From Winogradskyella undariae (GTDB lineage Bacteria; Bacteroidota; Bacteroidia; Flavobacteriales; Flavobacteriaceae), in contig NZ_JABTEL010000010.1 in the NCBI RefSeq assembly GCF_013285155.1, forward strand, positions 62,001 through 126,000: a DNA stretch of 64,000 bases, given 5' to 3'. A model generated the notes under the pieces. The model saw only the letters and a program-made list of their open reading frames with translations. It did no database searches and was not told the DNA's origin. Below, piece after piece: positions 42,643 to 51,251 of the stretch (position 1 is the stretch's first letter; every line of letters starts with the position of its first letter). The position numbers were made by a program, and so were the translations under genes.

Positions 42643-43468
42643 AAATATGATATTCAATTTGTTGGTATTTATCTAATAGTTTTATCTGTTCTTCATTATA
42701 TTCTATGTTTACATATGCAATAGGATCACTATTTCTCATTTGCCCAGTTGCAGTCATCGCTTTTTTATTATTTACATAAGCTAAGTATAATCTAAAACGT
42801 TCTTTAAGATATTCCTTTAAATTATAAACTTCTTTAGAGGTTGGTATAGCATAATATGCCTTTGTTTTATTATTTTGCTTTATGTTATTGAAAGTAATAT
42901 TTATTATGTTTTTATCATCATGTACTTCTAAAATTAATCCTGGTAATCCGTGAAACTTCCATGGACCCGTGGGCACTGGTATATCATAAGTAAACCAAAC
43001 TTCATAATTACGACCTCTAAAATTTTGTGTAGTTGCCTTGTAACAAACATATTCTCCTATTTTTTTTGATTCTTCTGTAATTACCCAATTAAATTCAATA
43101 TTCTTCTCCTTAACGGTTACTTCATATTTTTCCATTAATACCTCACGTGAGGTTAACTCTTTAGTATTAAAATTTAAATGAAATTTGTAACCTTCTTCAT
43201 CATAATTTCTTAATAAATGTATGCCATTAACTCTACCTTTTCTATCTCCTACTTTTTTAAAAAATTTATCCGTTCCTTCAAAATTTATTCTATTATAAAT
43301 AAATAGGCTTGTACTATCATTATAGTATAATCTAGATTTATATGGAATACCTTCTGTATAGTTAGATAAATTAACATCAAAAGTATAAGATACTTCAGTT
43401 AAATTGATAGTTTCTTGAGAGAAGCAAAATGAATAAAATAAAATGAAATAAAATGTTAATCCCTTCAT
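42617..43468 (-). CDS. GLPGLI family protein
   Basis: The 283-residue exported protein has a signal peptide (FYFILFYSFCFSQ) and the family-defining motif PWKFHGLPGLILEVHD, preceded by NYEVWFTYDIPVPTGP. The family is restricted mainly to Bacteroidota and its role is unknown, but it is almost always paired with a receptor-like barrel gene, as here. It is 77 bp downstream of the frameshifted exported peptide gene, in the same direction. A periplasmic partner or chaperone for the barrel protein is a reasonable inference. Confidence 0.9.
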   Translation of the reverse strand: MKGLTFYFILFYSFCFSQETINLTEVSYTFDVNLSNYTEGIPYKSRLYYNDSTSLFIYNRINFEGTDKFFKKVGDRKGRVNGIHLLRNYDEEGYKFHLNFNTKELTSREVLMEKYEVTVKEKNIEFNWVITEESKKIGEYVCYKATTQNFRGRNYEVWFTYDIPVPTGPWKFHGLPGLILEVHDDKNIINITFNNIKQNNKTKAYYAIPTSKEVYNLKEYLKERFRLYLAYVNNKKAMTATGQMRNSDPIAYVNIEYNEEQIKLLDKYQQIEYHIYEESLKKD

Positions 43469-43501
43469 TATAGTTACGATTATTTAATGTATTAAAAATT
43501 A

Positions 43502-43851
43502 AACTATTTCGTCTTTTAAATTTATGCTATTTTAATTAAATATATTAAGGCTCTGTAGATATAACAACCACCTTTTCCTTGGGTATACTATCTCCACATC
43601 CTTCAGAATCGTAAACAGATTCAGCATATTGTTCAAACTCAGCTTCACTACACCAACCATGGTATGTACCATTAAATGGGCAGTTTAAACCTCCATCTAT
43701 CGTGTAACTTTGATCACAATCGTATTCAAAAATGTCATTATTTATATTTTTGGAAGAAGAAAATGACAAGACTCCTAATGCGCAAATTAATGCAAAAATA
43801 GTTTTTTCATAATTTAGATTTTAAATGGTTAATAAAGAAGACGAAATAGTT
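43502..43851. repeat. 14-bp inverted repeat bracketing the small exported peptide gene
   Basis: AACTATTTCGTCTT at 43502-43515 and its exact reverse complement at 43838-43851 flank the small gene on both sides, with 322 bp between them. The distance is short for mobile elements. A chance origin cannot be excluded for a repeat of this length in AT-rich DNA. Confidence 0.5.
43545..43810 (-). pseudogene. Small Cys-containing exported peptide with frameshifted leader
   Basis: The open frame from TTG 43769 encodes 74 residues with four cysteines (DCDQSY, GGLNCPFN, HGWCSEAEF, SEGCGDS). Upstream the same frame reads TIFALICALGVLSFS, a normal signal peptide, but its expected start (ATG at 43810, then a run of six A) is one base out of frame. 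With seven A the protein would read MKKTIFALICALGVLSFS. So a single-base loss in the A run has disconnected leader and body, unless slippage or a sequencing error explains it. It precedes the GLPGLI and receptor-like genes and is bracketed by a 14-bp inverted repeat (43502-43515 and 43838-43851). Confidence 0.6.
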
Positions 43852-43993
43852 CTTTAAAACTAACTAACTAATATAAACGTATGCATTTAACAAAGTTTTA
43901 ACAATCCAAAAAATAATTTATAAAATGAATTTTACTGCAAATAGACTTGAGTTAACTATTTTATTACTTTTACAAAAAACTAATAAAAACACA

Positions 43994-44812
43994 ATGTCAA
44001 CAGCAAAAAAAGAATACAAAAGAATTACAGTAAAAAGCCTTGTAGATATGAAATCTAGAGGTGAAAAAATATCTATGCTTACTGCTTACGATTACACCAT
44101 GGCAAAAATTGTTGATGGTGCAGGTATTGATGTTATTTTAGTTGGAGACTCAGCAAGTAATGTTATGGCTGGTCACGAAACGACTTTACCAATTACTTTA
44201 GATCAAATGATTTACCATGCGTCATCTGTTGTTAGAGCTATTGATCGTTGTTTAGTAGTAGTAGATTTACCTTTTGGTAGTTACCAAAGTGATCCAAAAG
44301 AAGCTTTACGCTCTGCTATTAGAATTATGAAAGAGTCTGGAGGACATGCTGTTAAAATGGAAGGTGGTAAAGAAATAAAAGACTCTATTAAGCGTATTTT
44401 ACATGCTGGAATACCGGTAATGGGACATTTAGGTTTAACACCGCAATCTATATACAAATTTGGTACTTACACAGTTAGAGCAAAAGAAGAACAAGAGGCT
44501 GAACAATTAAAGCATGATGCTTTAATGCTAGAAAAAATAGGATGTTTTGCTATTGTATTAGAAAAAATCCCTGCTGCATTAGCTAAAGAAGTAGCTGAAA
44601 GTGTTTCTATTCCTGTTATCGGTATCGGAGCTGGCAATGGTGTAGACGGACAAGTTTTAGTATTACATGACATGTTAGGAATGACTTATGAGTTTCAGCC
44701 ACGTTTTTTACGTCGTTATTTAAATTTATATGAAGAAATGACTACGGCTATTTCTCAATATGCAGATGATGTAAAAACTGAAGATTTCCCTAATGATAAT
44801 GAACAATACTAA
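43994..44812 (+). CDS. panB: 3-Methyl-2-oxobutanoate hydroxymethyltransferase
   Basis: The ATG at 43994 gives a 272-residue protein of normal length; an in-frame ATG 69 bp upstream adds a sequence unlike the family. Motifs are [37 protein letters not shown] (Mg ligand Asp), [20 protein letters not shown] and [16 protein letters not shown]. It makes ketopantoate, the first step of pantothenate and CoA synthesis. The other pan genes are not in this window. The downstream RluA-type gene may have been its original operon partner before the four-helix-bundle cassette came between them. Confidence 0.95.
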   Translation: MSTAKKEYKRITVKSLVDMKSRGEKISMLTAYDYTMAKIVDGAGIDVILVGDSASNVMAGHETTLPITLDQMIYHASSVVRAIDRCLVVVDLPFGSYQSDPKEALRSAIRIMKESGGHAVKMEGGKEIKDSIKRILHAGIPVMGHLGLTPQSIYKFGTYTVRAKEEQEAEQLKHDALMLEKIGCFAIVLEKIPAALAKEVAESVSIPVIGIGAGNGVDGQVLVLHDMLGMTYEFQPRFLRRYLNLYEEMTTAISQYADDVKTEDFPNDNEQY

Positions 44813-44815
44813 TTA

Positions 44816-44855
44816 TAGATTGTTAGATTACTCGATTGCTAGATTCTTGGATTAA
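44816..44855. repeat. Left 8-bp-periodic array of the four-helix-bundle cassette
   Basis: Five 8-bp units with consensus TAGATTNN (the third is TCGATTGC and the fifth TGGATTAA) follow the panB stop by 3 bp. The first 30 bases match the reverse complement of the right array (45266-45295) at 27 positions, sharing TAGATTACTCGATT. Confidence 0.85.
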
Positions 44856-44915
44856 TCACAACTTGAAAAATTTAATGATTTGAAATATCTAGTTCTCAAA
44901 ACAAAAAAAAGTTTT

Positions 44916-45266
44916 ATGCACCGTTTTAAAGACTTAGAAATTTGGAAAAAGAGTAGAGTATTTTGTTCTTCTATTTATGGTATAACATCTAAATTTCCTG
45001 AATCTGAAAAATTCGGTCTTACCAATCAATTAAGAAGAGCATCTGTATCTATCCCTTCTAATATAGCAGAAGGATCATCGAGAAATTCAAATAAAGATTT
45101 TTCCAGATTTCTTCAAATTACTTTAGGTTCTGCGTATGAAGTTGAAACACAATTATTAATTGCTTCTGATTTAAATTTTATTTCAAAAGAAGAACTAGAT
45201 AAACTTTTACTTGAGCTAAATTCTATTATAAAAATGACTTCAAAATTTAAATCTACCCTGAATTAA
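44916..45266 (+). CDS. Four-helix-bundle protein (S23/IVS-encoded family)
   Basis: The ATG at 44916 gives 116 residues (MHRFKDLEIWKKS), the typical start; a TTG at 44880 is not needed. The family signature is complete: DLEIWKKSRVFCSSIY, FGLTNQLRRASVSIPSNIAE, FLQITLGSAYEVETQLLIAS. Homologs are encoded inside intervening sequences of 23S rRNA genes, occur as Avd accessory proteins of diversity-generating retroelements, and also occur alone, as here. No reverse transcriptase or rRNA gene is nearby. Its stop codon touches the right array and it is flanked by inverted 40-bp arrays, so it looks like a mobile cassette inserted between panB and the pseudouridine synthase gene. Confidence 0.9.
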   Translation: MHRFKDLEIWKKSRVFCSSIYGITSKFPESEKFGLTNQLRRASVSIPSNIAEGSSRNSNKDFSRFLQITLGSAYEVETQLLIASDLNFISKEELDKLLLELNSIIKMTSKFKSTLN

Positions 45267-45303
45267 ATCTAAAAATCGAGTAATCTAAAAATCTAAAAAT
45301 CTA
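45264..45303. repeat. Right 8-bp-periodic array of the four-helix-bundle cassette
   Basis: Five 8-bp units read on the minus strand as TAGATTTT, TAGATTTT, TAGATTAC, TCGATTTT and TAGATTTA. The array begins at the stop codon of the four-helix-bundle gene and ends 2 bp before the ATG of the next gene, so it forms that gene's leader. Confidence 0.85.
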
Positions 45304-45305
45304 AT

Positions 45306-46004
45306 ATGTCTAAAATCCTTTCTAATAAAAATAATCTTCAAGTTCTTCATGAAGACAACCACATCATCATTGTAAACAAACGAGCTGGTGATATTGTGCA
45401 AGGAGATAAAACAGGTGACAAGCCTTTAAGCGACGTTGTGAAGTCTTATTTAAAAGATAAATATAATAAGGATGGTAATGTATATTTAGGTGTTGTACAC
45501 CGTTTAGACCGACCAACAACAGGTATTGTAATGTTTGCTAAAACGAGTAAAGCATTACCTAGACTTAATAAATTATTTGCGGAGAAAACAGCGAAAAAGA
45601 CCTATTGGGCTTTAGTTAAAGAACAACCGCCAAAAACAAGCGACACCTTAATTCATTGGCTGAAAAAGAATCCGAAAAACAACAAATCTACGGCATATAT
45701 AAAAGAAGTTGATGGCAGTAAGAAAGCAATTCTTCATTACAAAATCATCAAAACTCTAGATAATTTTTATCTTTTAGAAGTTGATTTAGAAACTGGCAGG
45801 CATCACCAAATCCGTGTGCAATTAGCATCAATTGGTTGCTCAATAAAGGGAGATTTAAAGTACGGTTTTGATCGTAGCAATAGAGATGCTAGTATAAGTT
45901 TACATGCTAGAACCTTACGTTTTGTACATCCTGTAAAAAAAGAAGAGGTATTTATTACCGCACCATTACCAAATGACCCTCTTTGGAATGCCTGCAATAC
46001 TTAG
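45306..46004 (+). CDS. RluA-family 23S/tRNA pseudouridine synthase
   Basis: This 232-residue RNA-modifying enzyme contains the catalytic segment VHRLDRPTTGIVMFAKTSKA (Asp in HRLDRPT), followed by KTYWALVKE, the RLxxGRxHQIR-type motif LETGRHHQIRVQLA and the C-terminal SLHARTLRFVHP. No S4 domain is present, as in RluC/RluD-short and TruC-like members. The ATG lies 2 bp after the repeat array. Its stop codon overlaps the end of the opposite-strand sensor kinase by 4 bp. Confidence 0.9.
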   Translation: MSKILSNKNNLQVLHEDNHIIIVNKRAGDIVQGDKTGDKPLSDVVKSYLKDKYNKDGNVYLGVVHRLDRPTTGIVMFAKTSKALPRLNKLFAEKTAKKTYWALVKEQPPKTSDTLIHWLKKNPKNNKSTAYIKEVDGSKKAILHYKIIKTLDNFYLLEVDLETGRHHQIRVQLASIGCSIKGDLKYGFDRSNRDASISLHARTLRFVHPVKKEEVFITAPLPNDPLWNACNT

Positions 46005-46867
46005 GTTGTTCTGTATGGATATTCCAACGTAAGTGTCGTGCCTTTATGCTTTTGAGATTCTAAGTTATATTTAGCACTTAATAGTTCTGCTCTTTTTTTC
46101 ATATTAATTAATCCAGAGCTTTTTGCTACAGATTCAATATCATAGCCATTACCATCATCCTCTATTTTTATTCTTAATAATTGTTCTTGGTAAGACAAAG
46201 TAATGTTTAGATGCTCAGCTTCAGCATATTTCAATGTATTTGAAAAAAATTCTTGAAGAATCCTAAATAAGATAATTTCATCTTTTTTATTCTCAAAATT
46301 TACCTTCTCACCTGTTATTGATAAAGTAGAATCGATAAGCCCTGATTTATTTAAGCGCGCCACTTCATTTTTCAAAGTAGCTTCAAAACCTAAATTAAAG
46401 ATGATGTCACTATTTAACGACTTAGACAAAGCTCTCACTTCATCTAATGTGCTTTTTAGAGTGTCTGCTGCATTATTAACTTTAATCTTAGCTTCGTTAT
46501 TCACAGCTGTTAAAGCTGCATTCATTTGCATTGTAGACATAACGAGCATTTGCCCAATGTTATCATGCAATTCTCTACCAACATGTTTTAAGGTTTCTTC
46601 TTGTATTTCTTGTTGCGTTTTTAACAACTCATCATCAAACCGCTGTTGTTGTTCTACATTTCTTAATAAAAGCTGATTTTTCCGTTTTTGGTAAAAGACA
46701 AAAAAGAGAATAACTAACGCGCATATAATGATTAGTACAATAATCATATATATTATTAAATTCCGTTCTGCCTGAGTACTAATTATCGGGCCTTCGGCTT
46801 GCAAAATAGTAACGCAGCTGATAACGTCATATAAAGAAAAATGTTTAATGATAAGTGAATTTTCCAT
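46001..46867 (-). CDS. Sensor histidine kinase, HisKA_3 (NarL-type) family
   Basis: The protein has one transmembrane helix (LIIYMIIVLIIICALVILFF), a coiled coil, the dimerisation/phosphoacceptor motif HVGRELHDNIGQMLVMS and an HATPase domain with NTLKYAEAEHLNITL and EDDGNGYD. Such kinases pair with LuxR/NarL-type regulators, none of which is in the window. The start is uncertain: the ATG at 46867 overlaps the upstream gene by 85 bp, while a TTG at 46804 overlaps by 22 bp and leaves a short periplasmic tail before the helix. The latter may be correct. Confidence 0.87.
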   Translation of the reverse strand: MENSLIIKHFSLYDVISCVTILQAEGPIISTQAERNLIIYMIIVLIIICALVILFFVFYQKRKNQLLLRNVEQQQRFDDELLKTQQEIQEETLKHVGRELHDNIGQMLVMSTMQMNAALTAVNNEAKIKVNNAADTLKSTLDEVRALSKSLNSDIIFNLGFEATLKNEVARLNKSGLIDSTLSITGEKVNFENKKDEIILFRILQEFFSNTLKYAEAEHLNITLSYQEQLLRIKIEDDGNGYDIESVAKSSGLINMKKRAELLSAKYNLESQKHKGTTLTLEYPYRTT

Positions 46868-47484
46868 TTTAAAAGTACATAATCCCAATCGTCTTCTATA
46901 AAATATAATTCAAAAAATAATAATGGGATAATTATTAGAATCCAAATAAAAAAAGTAGCATTAAAGTAAAAATACACGGATTTATAGAACAAAACAATCC
47001 TGTCTGACGCTAAGGTCTCAAAAAAGTAAATGATTATGGATAAAATCACGACCCATAAGCTAGCAATACTTATAAATTTATCGGAAATAAATAAATTTTC
47101 AAATTTAAATATGATATATAATATAACTTGTAACAAATAGATATAAAATCCATATTTCAGAATTAGTTTAAACCGAATTGTTTTGACAACTTTATAATTA
47201 ACAAAAACCATAATGAATGCTAAGCCAATCCACCAAAATAAAGTGTACCACCAATAATTACTTTCAATCAAAGTACCTTCAATGAGATGGAAATAATTTA
47301 TCTCCTTTAGGTAACTTGGATAACCGCCAATTAAATCTACAAAAAATGCATATGCTAAAAAGTAAATGATATATTTAACTGGTGTGAATTTATATGCTTT
47401 ATAAGTAATTACACCTACAATTACGGCAAATAATTCTACCAAAGACGTAATTAGACCATAATTTTCTTTGAGAAAATCATCCAT
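46783..47484 (-). CDS. Seven-helix membrane protein of unknown function
   Basis: This 233-residue protein is almost entirely made of seven hydrophobic helices (for example LVELFAVIVGVITYKAYKF, YFLAYAFFVDLIGGYP, FWIGLAFIMVFVNYKVV) with very short loops. It has no enzymatic motif. It overlaps the following histidine kinase gene and is 8 bp downstream of a membrane-anchored 169-residue protein. That suggests it is the membrane sensor or signal-input partner of the kinase, similar to 7TM receptor modules. This is inference from context. Confidence 0.7.
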   Translation of the reverse strand: MDDFLKENYGLITSLVELFAVIVGVITYKAYKFTPVKYIIYFLAYAFFVDLIGGYPSYLKEINYFHLIEGTLIESNYWWYTLFWWIGLAFIMVFVNYKVVKTIRFKLILKYGFYIYLLQVILYIIFKFENLFISDKFISIASLWVVILSIIIYFFETLASDRIVLFYKSVYFYFNATFFIWILIIIPLLFFELYFIEDDWDYVLLKWKIHLSLNIFLYMTLSAALLFCKPKAR

Positions 47485-47492
47485 AAAACTTA

Positions 47493-48002
47493 TTATTGAG
47501 GATAATTTGCTTTTGGAGGCATCCCATTCTTACCTGCATTTAAGCCATCAGAGTCACTTAAGTCATTTCCTACACCTTGCACAGCTATAAAACCTCCTTC
47601 AGAAGTGTTATTGTAGCCTGTAGGCACAAAAAACAATGTTGTTAAACCTTCTTCTTCATTCGTATCTGGATGCGCACCTAAATACAAACGTAATCCATCT
47701 AGTGTATTTCCATTATCTATGGCCTGCTGTTTTGCATAGGCTAAATAATTCTCTATGTCTTCTAATTTATACCAAGATGATCTGTTATCTCCTGTTTTAG
47801 AATCTTTAAACAAGGAATCGTTAATAATTTTGTAACGTTCATTATATTCTTGACTAAGCATCTTAATTTCATCTGGTGAAATAACACCTGATGGTGGCTT
47901 ACTAGCAGTGTGTTTTTCTGTCTTATGATTGTTGCTGTTGTATAGAAATACAACCAAAGCACCAACAACAAAACCTATAATAAGTAATCCAATATTCTTC
48001 AT
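47493..48002 (-). CDS. Membrane-anchored hypothetical protein
   Basis: The 169-residue protein has an N-terminal transmembrane anchor (GLLIIGFVVGALVVFLY), followed by a soluble, probably periplasmic domain with LEDIENYLAYAKQQAIDNG, LDGLRLYLGAHPD and a C-terminal Gly/Asn/Asp-rich end (DLSDSDGLNAGKNGMPP). I do not recognise the family. It is the first gene of a three-gene minus-strand group with the seven-helix protein and the histidine kinase, so a role in sensing at the envelope is possible. Confidence 0.65.
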   Translation of the reverse strand: MKNIGLLIIGFVVGALVVFLYNSNNHKTEKHTASKPPSGVISPDEIKMLSQEYNERYKIINDSLFKDSKTGDNRSSWYKLEDIENYLAYAKQQAIDNGNTLDGLRLYLGAHPDTNEEEGLTTLFFVPTGYNNTSEGGFIAVQGVGNDLSDSDGLNAGKNGMPPKANYPQ

Positions 48003-48505
48003 AAGAATGTTTGTTTCAATTTAAAGTCGCTGAAAAGTATTAATTTAATTTTATAAAAAAATGTATTCACTCTTTTATATTCACTCTTTTATATTCACTC
48101 TTTACTAATTTATTAATTCCTATTTAAGTTAAGTAACTTCAATTTCTAAATTTAAAATTAATATCATTTTTATATAAATTATCAATATCAAACATTCAAA
48201 TCATTAAAAAGTCAACTCTATAAATCGCCTCAACTTTAAACAAAAAAACAAATTGAAAATCTCACAATTAAAACGATTATACTCGTTTATAAAATAGGAT
48301 CTAATATTAAAACAAAATACACAAATCACAGTTGAAAAATACACTATTAATAAAATCAATTGAGGTTAACTAAAGTTTTAATTATCAAAATATTACAACA
48401 ACAATGTAAACTATAAGATTAATACTAACTGTATTTAAGTAGAACTTAAAATTGACTTCTAACATCTACAATAATACACAAAAAAAACATAGAGAAATAA
48501 AAGTA
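48003..48505. other. AT-rich intergenic region with a 14-bp tandem repeat
   Basis: This stretch of about 500 bp contains no supportable gene. At 48064-48104 there are nearly three copies of the 14-bp unit TATTCACTCTTTTA. The rest is low-complexity A/T-rich sequence with no clear promoter, hairpin or RNA gene. It separates the signalling group from the DUF2891 gene. Confidence 0.6.
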
Positions 48506-49621
48506 TTATTTCTCTATAGAATTTAAAGCATAGATAGCAAAACTCCCCAACCAATGACCACCTTCGTAACTATCATCAACGATGCTTGGCAGCGAATAAT
48601 TGATATGTTTATTGGCTAAATTTTGAAGATGTTTGTATTCTGGTAAATCTTGTGCAATGTAATTAAGACTCCAAGCTCTAGAAAAGTTTACACCATCGAG
48701 GTGCACTAATTTTCCATCCGACCGATCAGAAACTTCACCAACAGCAATATCAAAATCAGTTTGAATTAGTTCTGGAATAAAATCACTTATCCAAACCTTA
48801 AAATCCTCATTAGATAACACACGTTTCATCAATGCAGCTTCCTCTAAACAAGGCGATAAAAAATCAAAACCGCTTGGCTCCCATTCTATCGGACAGTCTT
48901 GATCATCATCATAAAAATCCTTTGCTCTATTCTCAATTAAGATTTGTAATTCTGAATTTTCAACTATCAAAGCGTAATCATAAGCAAAACTTAACCCAAA
49001 TGCCGTATTAGAGTGCTCACCAACTCTAATTGGGTAATTTAACTTTGGTAAAAACTCTAAATATTTAGCTACGATTAAATTTGTTAACGGCTGAAGATTC
49101 TCTTCCAACTCCTGCCCTACCTGATTATCCCAAGTGTGTAACTCTTCTGCTAATTTTAATAACCAAGCCCAACCGTAAGTTCTTTCAAAAGATGAATTAA
49201 ATTCACCATCAAAGTAAAGTAACTCTTGCGCTATGTTTTCTTTAGATATATTTTGAAGTAATTTTTGTTCGATTCCTGCTCTGTTTTCTAAATCTGGAAA
49301 CTGTTTTAAAAGCGAAACCAAACTCCAATGCCCATGAACCGCAGAATGCCAATCGAAACACCCGTAAAAAGCAGGATGTAATTCCTTAGGTGTTTTTAAA
49401 TCGGAAGCATTACCAATCGTCTGATTCAGCTTATTTGGATATTCTATATCCATACAATGTAATGGTAATTGCGCTAATCGGTTAGCTTGCTCAAGGTTTA
49501 AAACTGGCGTATCAACAACCTCAACTTCTGCAAAACTCTCCTTAACTACTACCTGCTCTTTTTCATTATTTCCACAACTAAACGCTAGCACTATAGCTAT
49601 TAAAATGTATTGTTTTTTCAT
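48506..49621 (-). CDS. DUF2891 family lipoprotein
   Basis: The 371-residue protein has a lipoprotein signal (ILIAIVLAFSC) and matches the DUF2891 family: HPAFYGCFDWHSAVHGHWSL, VGEHSNTAFGLSFAYDYA, FLSPCLEEAALMKRV, DGVNFSRAWSLNYIA and YEGGHWLGSFAIYAL. Conserved His and Trp residues and the helical repeat pattern point to an (alpha/alpha)6 toroid like those of glycoside-active proteins. The activity is not known. It stands alone between AT-rich gaps and acts at the envelope. Confidence 0.85.
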   Translation of the reverse strand: MKKQYILIAIVLAFSCGNNEKEQVVVKESFAEVEVVDTPVLNLEQANRLAQLPLHCMDIEYPNKLNQTIGNASDLKTPKELHPAFYGCFDWHSAVHGHWSLVSLLKQFPDLENRAGIEQKLLQNISKENIAQELLYFDGEFNSSFERTYGWAWLLKLAEELHTWDNQVGQELEENLQPLTNLIVAKYLEFLPKLNYPIRVGEHSNTAFGLSFAYDYALIVENSELQILIENRAKDFYDDDQDCPIEWEPSGFDFLSPCLEEAALMKRVLSNEDFKVWISDFIPELIQTDFDIAVGEVSDRSDGKLVHLDGVNFSRAWSLNYIAQDLPEYKHLQNLANKHINYSLPSIVDDSYEGGHWLGSFAIYALNSIEK

Positions 49622-49712
49622 TTATATTTTTTAATTATTATCGTAAACTATTTGATTAAGTAAAATTAATTATAATTCTAAATAACAACCTATTAAGTGT
49701 TGTTATTTAAAA

Positions 49713-51251
49713 TCAACCTAACCAACCTTCGCGATCTAAACTACGATATTGAATAGCTTCACTAATGTGTGCTCCTAAAACATTTTCAGAGCCTTCTAAA
49801 TCTGCTATTGTCCTAGAAACCTTCAAGATTCTATCGTAAGCTCTAGCGGATAAATTTAAGCGTTCCATGGCAGATTTCAAAAGTAACATTGAAGCTTCGT
49901 CCAATTTACAATATTTTCGGATTTGCTTTGTGTTCATTTGCGCATTGTAATGGATGTTTTCTAATTCTTTAAAACGCTCCGTTTGGTTTTCTCTAGCTTT
50001 GGTGACACGCTTACGGATATCTACCGAAGACTCTCCATTTCTTTCATCAGCTAATTTTTCAAATGGTACAGGAGTCACCTCAATATGAATATCAATCCGA
50101 TCTAAAAGCGGACCAGAAACCTTTCCTAAATAACGTTGCATTTCTGCAGGTGATGATGTTACCGGTGCGTCAGGATCATTAAAATAACCACTCGGGCTTG
50201 GATTCATACTCGCTACCAACATAAAAGATGAAGGATAAGTCACCGTGAACTTTGCTCTAGAGATCGTCACTTCTCGATCTTCTAAAGGTTGACGCATCAC
50301 CTCTAAAACTTCACGTTTAAATTCAGGCAATTCATCTAAAAACAAAACTCCGTTATGAGATAATGATATTTCACCAGGTTGTGGGTAACTTCCGCCACCA
50401 ACAAGTGCGACATTAGATATCGTGTGATGGGGACTTCTAAAAGGACGCTGAGCCATTAATCCGGCATGTGACTTAACACGACCAACAACCGAATGTATTT
50501 TAGTTGTTTCTAAAGCTTCATGCAAAGTCATTGGTGGCAAAATACTAGGCAATCGTTTTGCTAGCATGGTTTTACCAGAACCTGGCGGACCAATTAAAAT
50601 AATATTATGACCTCCTGCTGCTGCAATTTCCATACAACGTTTTATAGATTCTTGTCCCTTTACATCTGCAAAATCAAATTCTGGAAAATCGAGATTTTTA
50701 TAAAACTCTTCTCGTGTGTTAATTATAGTTTGCTCTAGCGGCTCACCTTTATCAAAGTAATTAATCACCTGAGTGATATTCTCAACACCGTAAACTTTAA
50801 TATTGTCTACTATAGCAGCTTCTTTGCAATTTTGAATTGGTAATATAATTCCTTTAAATCCTTCCTCTCGTGCCTTAACCGCGATTGGCAGCGCACCTTT
50901 GAAAGGCTGTAAGCTTCCATCTAAGGATAGTTCTCCCATAATGATGTAATCCTCTAAGTTTTCCGCCTTAATTTGATTAGATGCTGCTAAAATTCCGATA
51001 GCTAAGGTTAAATCGTAAGCAGAACCTTCTTTACGCAAATCAGCAGGTGCCATATTAATGGTGATCTTTTTACCCGGAATTCGGTAACCATTATTCTGAA
51101 GCGCAGCCGCAATACGATAATTACTTTCTTTAATCGCATTATCTGGAAGTCCTACTAAATGATAACCAACTCCTTTATCAATATTAACCTCAACTGTTAT
51201 TGTAGAAGCCTCTACTCCAAAAACAGCACTTGCAAAAACTTTTTTAAGCAT
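49713..51251 (-). CDS. comM: YifB/ComM family Mg-chelatase-like AAA ATPase
   Basis: This full-length 512-residue protein has an N-terminal Lon-protease-like (ChlI) domain (GVGYHLVGLPDNAIKES, IMGELSLDG). The AAA core has Walker A in LIGPPGSGKTMLAKRLP and Walker B in GVLFLDELPEF, with SRAKFTVTYPSSFMLVASMN sensor residues. A Mg_chelatase_C domain closes the protein (LSARAYDRILKVSRTIADL). ComM promotes branch migration during natural transformation and is widespread even in bacteria not known to be competent. It is transcribed alone. Confidence 0.92.
   Translation of the reverse strand: MLKKVFASAVFGVEASTITVEVNIDKGVGYHLVGLPDNAIKESNYRIAAALQNNGYRIPGKKITINMAPADLRKEGSAYDLTLAIGILAASNQIKAENLEDYIIMGELSLDGSLQPFKGALPIAVKAREEGFKGIILPIQNCKEAAIVDNIKVYGVENITQVINYFDKGEPLEQTIINTREEFYKNLDFPEFDFADVKGQESIKRCMEIAAAGGHNIILIGPPGSGKTMLAKRLPSILPPMTLHEALETTKIHSVVGRVKSHAGLMAQRPFRSPHHTISNVALVGGGSYPQPGEISLSHNGVLFLDELPEFKREVLEVMRQPLEDREVTISRAKFTVTYPSSFMLVASMNPSPSGYFNDPDAPVTSSPAEMQRYLGKVSGPLLDRIDIHIEVTPVPFEKLADERNGESSVDIRKRVTKARENQTERFKELENIHYNAQMNTKQIRKYCKLDEASMLLLKSAMERLNLSARAYDRILKVSRTIADLEGSENVLGAHISEAIQYRSLDREGWLG

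Noticed and set aside
44816-45303. CRISPR array or IS element
   Set aside because: The 8-bp period is too short for CRISPR, there are no spacers or cas genes, and no transposase is encoded.
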